From the NCBI RefSeq assembly GCF_000374845.1, contig NZ_KB895417.1:368825-432824 (forward strand): a DNA stretch of 64,000 nt, in the 5' to 3' direction. Below are positions 62,021 to 64,000 of the stretch, one piece after another; the stretch's first letter is position 1, and each line of letters starts with the position of its first letter. The DNA comes from Paenibacillus terrigena DSM 21567. GTDB taxonomy: Bacteria; Bacillota; Bacilli; Paenibacillales; Paenibacillaceae. A program made the position numbers and the translations under genes. Under the pieces are notes generated by a model. That model was not told the origin of the DNA. It saw only the letters and a list, made by a program, of their open reading frames with translations, and ran no database searches.

Positions 62021-62096
62021 GAGCCATTAGCTCAGTTGGTAGAGCACCTGACTTTTAATCAGGGTGTCGAAGGTTCGAGTCCTTCATGGCTCACCA
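62021..62096 (+). tRNA. tRNA-Lys (anticodon TTT), second copy
   Basis: Identical over its full length to the tRNA-Lys at 208-283, including the bases just after CCA. Confidence 0.97.
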
Positions 62097-62115
62097 GTTT
62101 TTCTAAAAAATATGG

Positions 62116-62144
62116 TTGACAAGCACTTTCAATCATAGTATAGT
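62116..62144 (+). promoter_or_regulatory. Internal promoter in the tRNA cluster
   Basis: TTGACA (62116-62121) and TATAGT (62139-62144) with a 17-base spacer lie between tRNA-Lys and tRNA-Leu, so tRNA-Leu(TAG) can be made independently. Confidence 0.8.
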
Positions 62145-62161
62145 AATTAAGTACCACATGC

Positions 62162-62244
62162 GCGCGTATGGCGGAATTGGCAGACGCACTAGACTTAGGA
62201 TCTAGCGGGCGACCGTGGGGGTTCAAGTCCCTCTACGCGCACCA
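62162..62244 (+). tRNA. tRNA-Leu (anticodon TAG)
   Basis: An 83-base type II tRNA with acceptor GCGCGTA/TACGCGC, anticodon TAG framed by CTAGA/TCTAG, a long variable arm and encoded CCA. Confidence 0.97.
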
Positions 62245-62256
62245 TACTTAATAATG

Positions 62257-62299
62257 ATTCCCGTGACTTCTGCGAAGAGGTGCGGGATTTTTATTTTGT
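62257..62299 (+). terminator. Probable terminator after tRNA-Leu
   Basis: TCCCG and CGGGA flank an imperfect stem with CTTC-TGC-GAAG at its tip, followed by TTTTTATTTT. The stem has internal mismatches. Confidence 0.6.
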
Positions 62300-62458
62300 A
62301 CTAAGGTGTTTTATACTTAGGTATAGTGGAGTTATTAAAAATTTAATGTACTAGGCTAATATTTGTGATTATAATCACAAATTAGTGTTGTGGAAGTCGA
62401 TATAATAAAGTTGTTCAGATAAGTCAATAACCATATGGAAATAGGAGGTGTGTGCTCC

Positions 62459-63589
62459 ATGTTGACGCGTATAATGAAATGGTGCGCTCGCCTGGGTCTT
62501 ACATTTCATGTCATAAAGACAGTGTTGGCGGCGGCGATCTCTTGGTCAGTCGCATCTTTAATGTTTGGAGATCATTTCTCGTATTTTGCTCCCCTTGCAG
62601 CTGTATTGACGGTTCAACTCACGATCGCAGATACAATGGAAAAAGGACTATACCGTATTCTTGGTGTAATCATTGGGGTCGTCGTGACCGCTGTCGTCGT
62701 GCCTTATGTGGGACAGAACTTCTTAGGTGTCGTGGTGGTGCTCCTTATTGGTATGGGCGCAGCTACGGCCTTCAAACTGAATCCGCAGATTATTTCGCAA
62801 ATTGGTGTGAGTTCGGTGATGGTGATGTCTTTTCAACAAGCTCAAGGTTACGCTACAGGGCGGATAATTGAGACGATTGTCGGTGCGCTCATTGCGGTTC
62901 TTGTTCAAATCACGATACATCCTGAGAATAAAATGCCGTCGGCTGTGCGTCGAAACGCGAATATTTGTCAGAAGCTTGCGGAACGAATGCAGCAATTGGG
63001 TCAAAGTGTGTCTGCACAGCAGAATGACTTGATGAGTTTTCAATATTCGGATGCGGATTTGATGTCTTTGAGTCGAAAATTGAATGATGCATACTGTAAT
63101 GCACAGAAAAGTCTCAAATATAACTTTGTCTATCGTAAAGATTCTCGAAAACTAGCAGCCTTGCAAGATCGTGTAGATACAGTTCAGAAAATATTGATTG
63201 CTGTATCCAGTGTGAACTATGCTGTACAGGAGATTGGAACGAAATATTTGAAGCAATTGCCGATCGAGGCTGCGCTAATGAGTTCAGCTGAATGTATTCG
63301 GTTATATGGTAGATTGCTAAAACAAACAACGCCAAAACGGCATGAAGCACTGGAACAGGCGATTCATCAGGCCTATGATGATCAGTTTTTATTGTTTGAT
63401 GCTTTTAAGGAACAGCAAGCTAAGGCAGAGACACTGATGGAGATTGGGAGTCTGTTCGCGGATTTGCATCGTATCGTTGCTGAGATAGAACGCTCGAGTT
63501 CGTCGATGTCTTCGAATCATGCTTTGGTGAAGGCAACAGGATATATGAAGACGAAGAAAAATTCCACACCGCGTAGAATAGCGAATTAG
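62459..63589 (+). CDS. Aromatic acid exporter/FUSC-like membrane protein (DUF939 type)
   Basis: A 376-aa protein. Residues about 1-150 contain four to five membrane helices (VIKTVLAAAISWSVASLMFG, APLAAVLTVQLTIADTMEKG, LGVIIGVVVTAVVVPYVGQN). The rest is a long helical cytoplasmic domain. This matches the aromatic acid exporter family found in Bacillota, proposed to export aromatic carboxylates; the substrate is unproven. ATG 62459 lies nine bases after AGGAGGTG. Confidence 0.82.
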   Translation: MLTRIMKWCARLGLTFHVIKTVLAAAISWSVASLMFGDHFSYFAPLAAVLTVQLTIADTMEKGLYRILGVIIGVVVTAVVVPYVGQNFLGVVVVLLIGMGAATAFKLNPQIISQIGVSSVMVMSFQQAQGYATGRIIETIVGALIAVLVQITIHPENKMPSAVRRNANICQKLAERMQQLGQSVSAQQNDLMSFQYSDADLMSLSRKLNDAYCNAQKSLKYNFVYRKDSRKLAALQDRVDTVQKILIAVSSVNYAVQEIGTKYLKQLPIEAALMSSAECIRLYGRLLKQTTPKRHEALEQAIHQAYDDQFLLFDAFKEQQAKAETLMEIGSLFADLHRIVAEIERSSSSMSSNHALVKATGYMKTKKNSTPRRIAN

Positions 63590-63638
63590 CGAAGAAAGAG
63601 TGTAATATGCGTAGATTCCATTTGGAATTAATTGCATG

Positions 63639-63668
63639 TTGCATTCTTTTTGCATTCCATGGTATATT
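63639..63668 (+). promoter_or_regulatory. rRNA operon promoter P1
   Basis: TTGCAT (63639-63644) and TATATT (63663-63668) with an 18-base spacer. Both hexamers are the same as in P2 further down. Confidence 0.65.
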
Positions 63669-63744
63669 CTTATTCCGGCCGCTACGAGAGTAGCAGACGG
63701 GACGCAAGAGAAAAGAACTTCTCGAAAAAACTTAAAAAAATATC

Positions 63745-63773
63745 TTGCATTATGAAATCGAATGTGATATATT
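63745..63773 (+). promoter_or_regulatory. rRNA operon promoter P2
   Basis: TTGCAT (63745-63750) and TATATT (63768-63773) with a 17-base spacer, followed by a leader that contains CTTTGAAAACTGAACAACG, common before Bacillota 16S genes. Confidence 0.75.
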
Positions 63774-63916
63774 ATAAAAGTTGTCGCCGAGAGAACGATG
63801 CGGTGATCACGAGAAAGACATTGATCTTTGAAAACTGAACAACGAATGATTGAAAGTATAACGAGGACTTCGGTTCTCGCAAGCAAGTCAGTTTCAAAAT
63901 GAGCAAGTCAAACACT

Positions 63917-64000
63917 TTATTGGAGAGTTTGATCCTGGCTCAGGACGAACGCTGGCGGCGTGCCTAATACATGCAAGTCGAGCGGAGTTATTCCTTCGGG
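63917..64000 (+). rRNA. 16S ribosomal RNA, 5' end (cut by window)
   Basis: The sequence from TTTATTGGAGAGTTTGATCC through GGCGGCGTGCCTAATACATG and GCAAGTCGAGCGGAG is the canonical 16S start. The V1 segment (GTTATTCCTTCGGG) is of Paenibacillus type. Only about 84 bases are in the window; the exact mature 5' end is approximate. Confidence 0.97.

Overview
This window looks like chromosome of a Paenibacillus-type member of the Bacillota. The 16S rRNA start at the right edge has a Paenibacillus-like first variable region. Shine-Dalgarno sites are strong (AAGGAGG-type), TTG and GTG starts are common, and U-tract terminators are frequent. The content is sugar ABC importers, YesM/YesN two-component genes and glycoside hydrolases or phosphorylases. 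About 62 kb of protein-coding DNA lies between two tRNA clusters, and a new rRNA operon begins at the right end.

Layout. 1-510: tRNA-Glu, tRNA-Lys, tRNA-Leu and terminators. 541-6951: a Fur-boxed operon of Opp/Nik/Cnt type (binding lipoprotein, two permeases, two ATPases) with an MFS gene inside it, as in opine-metallophore (Cnt) systems, but without metallophore synthesis genes in the window. 6999-13944: a soluble PAS-chemoreceptor-like protein, a GH29 alpha-L-fucosidase, a sugar isomerase/epimerase, a zinc-ribbon miniprotein, a WYL regulator and a tandem pair of BtrH-N-like paralogues. 14070-16222: a decayed patch with two frameshifted genes, and a duplicated gene tail plus terminator. 16347-20355: a heterodimeric ABC exporter and a DUF1697 protein.

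20696-32623: a probable organosulfur/amino-acid scavenging locus. It has a divergent GNAT acetyltransferase and a LysR regulator, then a polar amino acid ABC importer, three luciferase-like flavin monooxygenases, an M20 deacylase, a sarcosine-oxidase-like flavoenzyme that seems to start at an AUA codon, a DinB protein and an FMN reductase. By analogy with the Bacillus subtilis ytm/tcy and yxe operons, the likely logic is import, N-acetylation, oxidative C-S cleavage and deacetylation.

32772-45104: a LacI-regulated alpha-glucoside phosphorolysis locus with a debranching-like hydrolase, two GH65 phosphorylases, a MalEFG-like importer without its own ATPase, and beta-phosphoglucomutase. Four matching palindromic operators sit in front of its two main transcription units. 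45293-57361: a parvulin-like foldase, a large secreted beta-helix/F5-8/cohesin/dockerin protein, a phosphodiesterase, and a YesM/YesN two-component pair followed by a second ATPase-less sugar importer (LplABC type). 57555-61483: a secreted 5'-nucleotidase with a C-terminal SH3 domain and small envelope or coiled-coil genes, including an AIM24 protein. 61604-64000: six tRNA genes (Asn, Val, fMet, Asp, Lys, Leu), an aromatic-acid-exporter-like membrane protein, tandem rRNA promoters and the first bases of 16S rRNA.

All assignments come from reading motifs and context; no database search was run.
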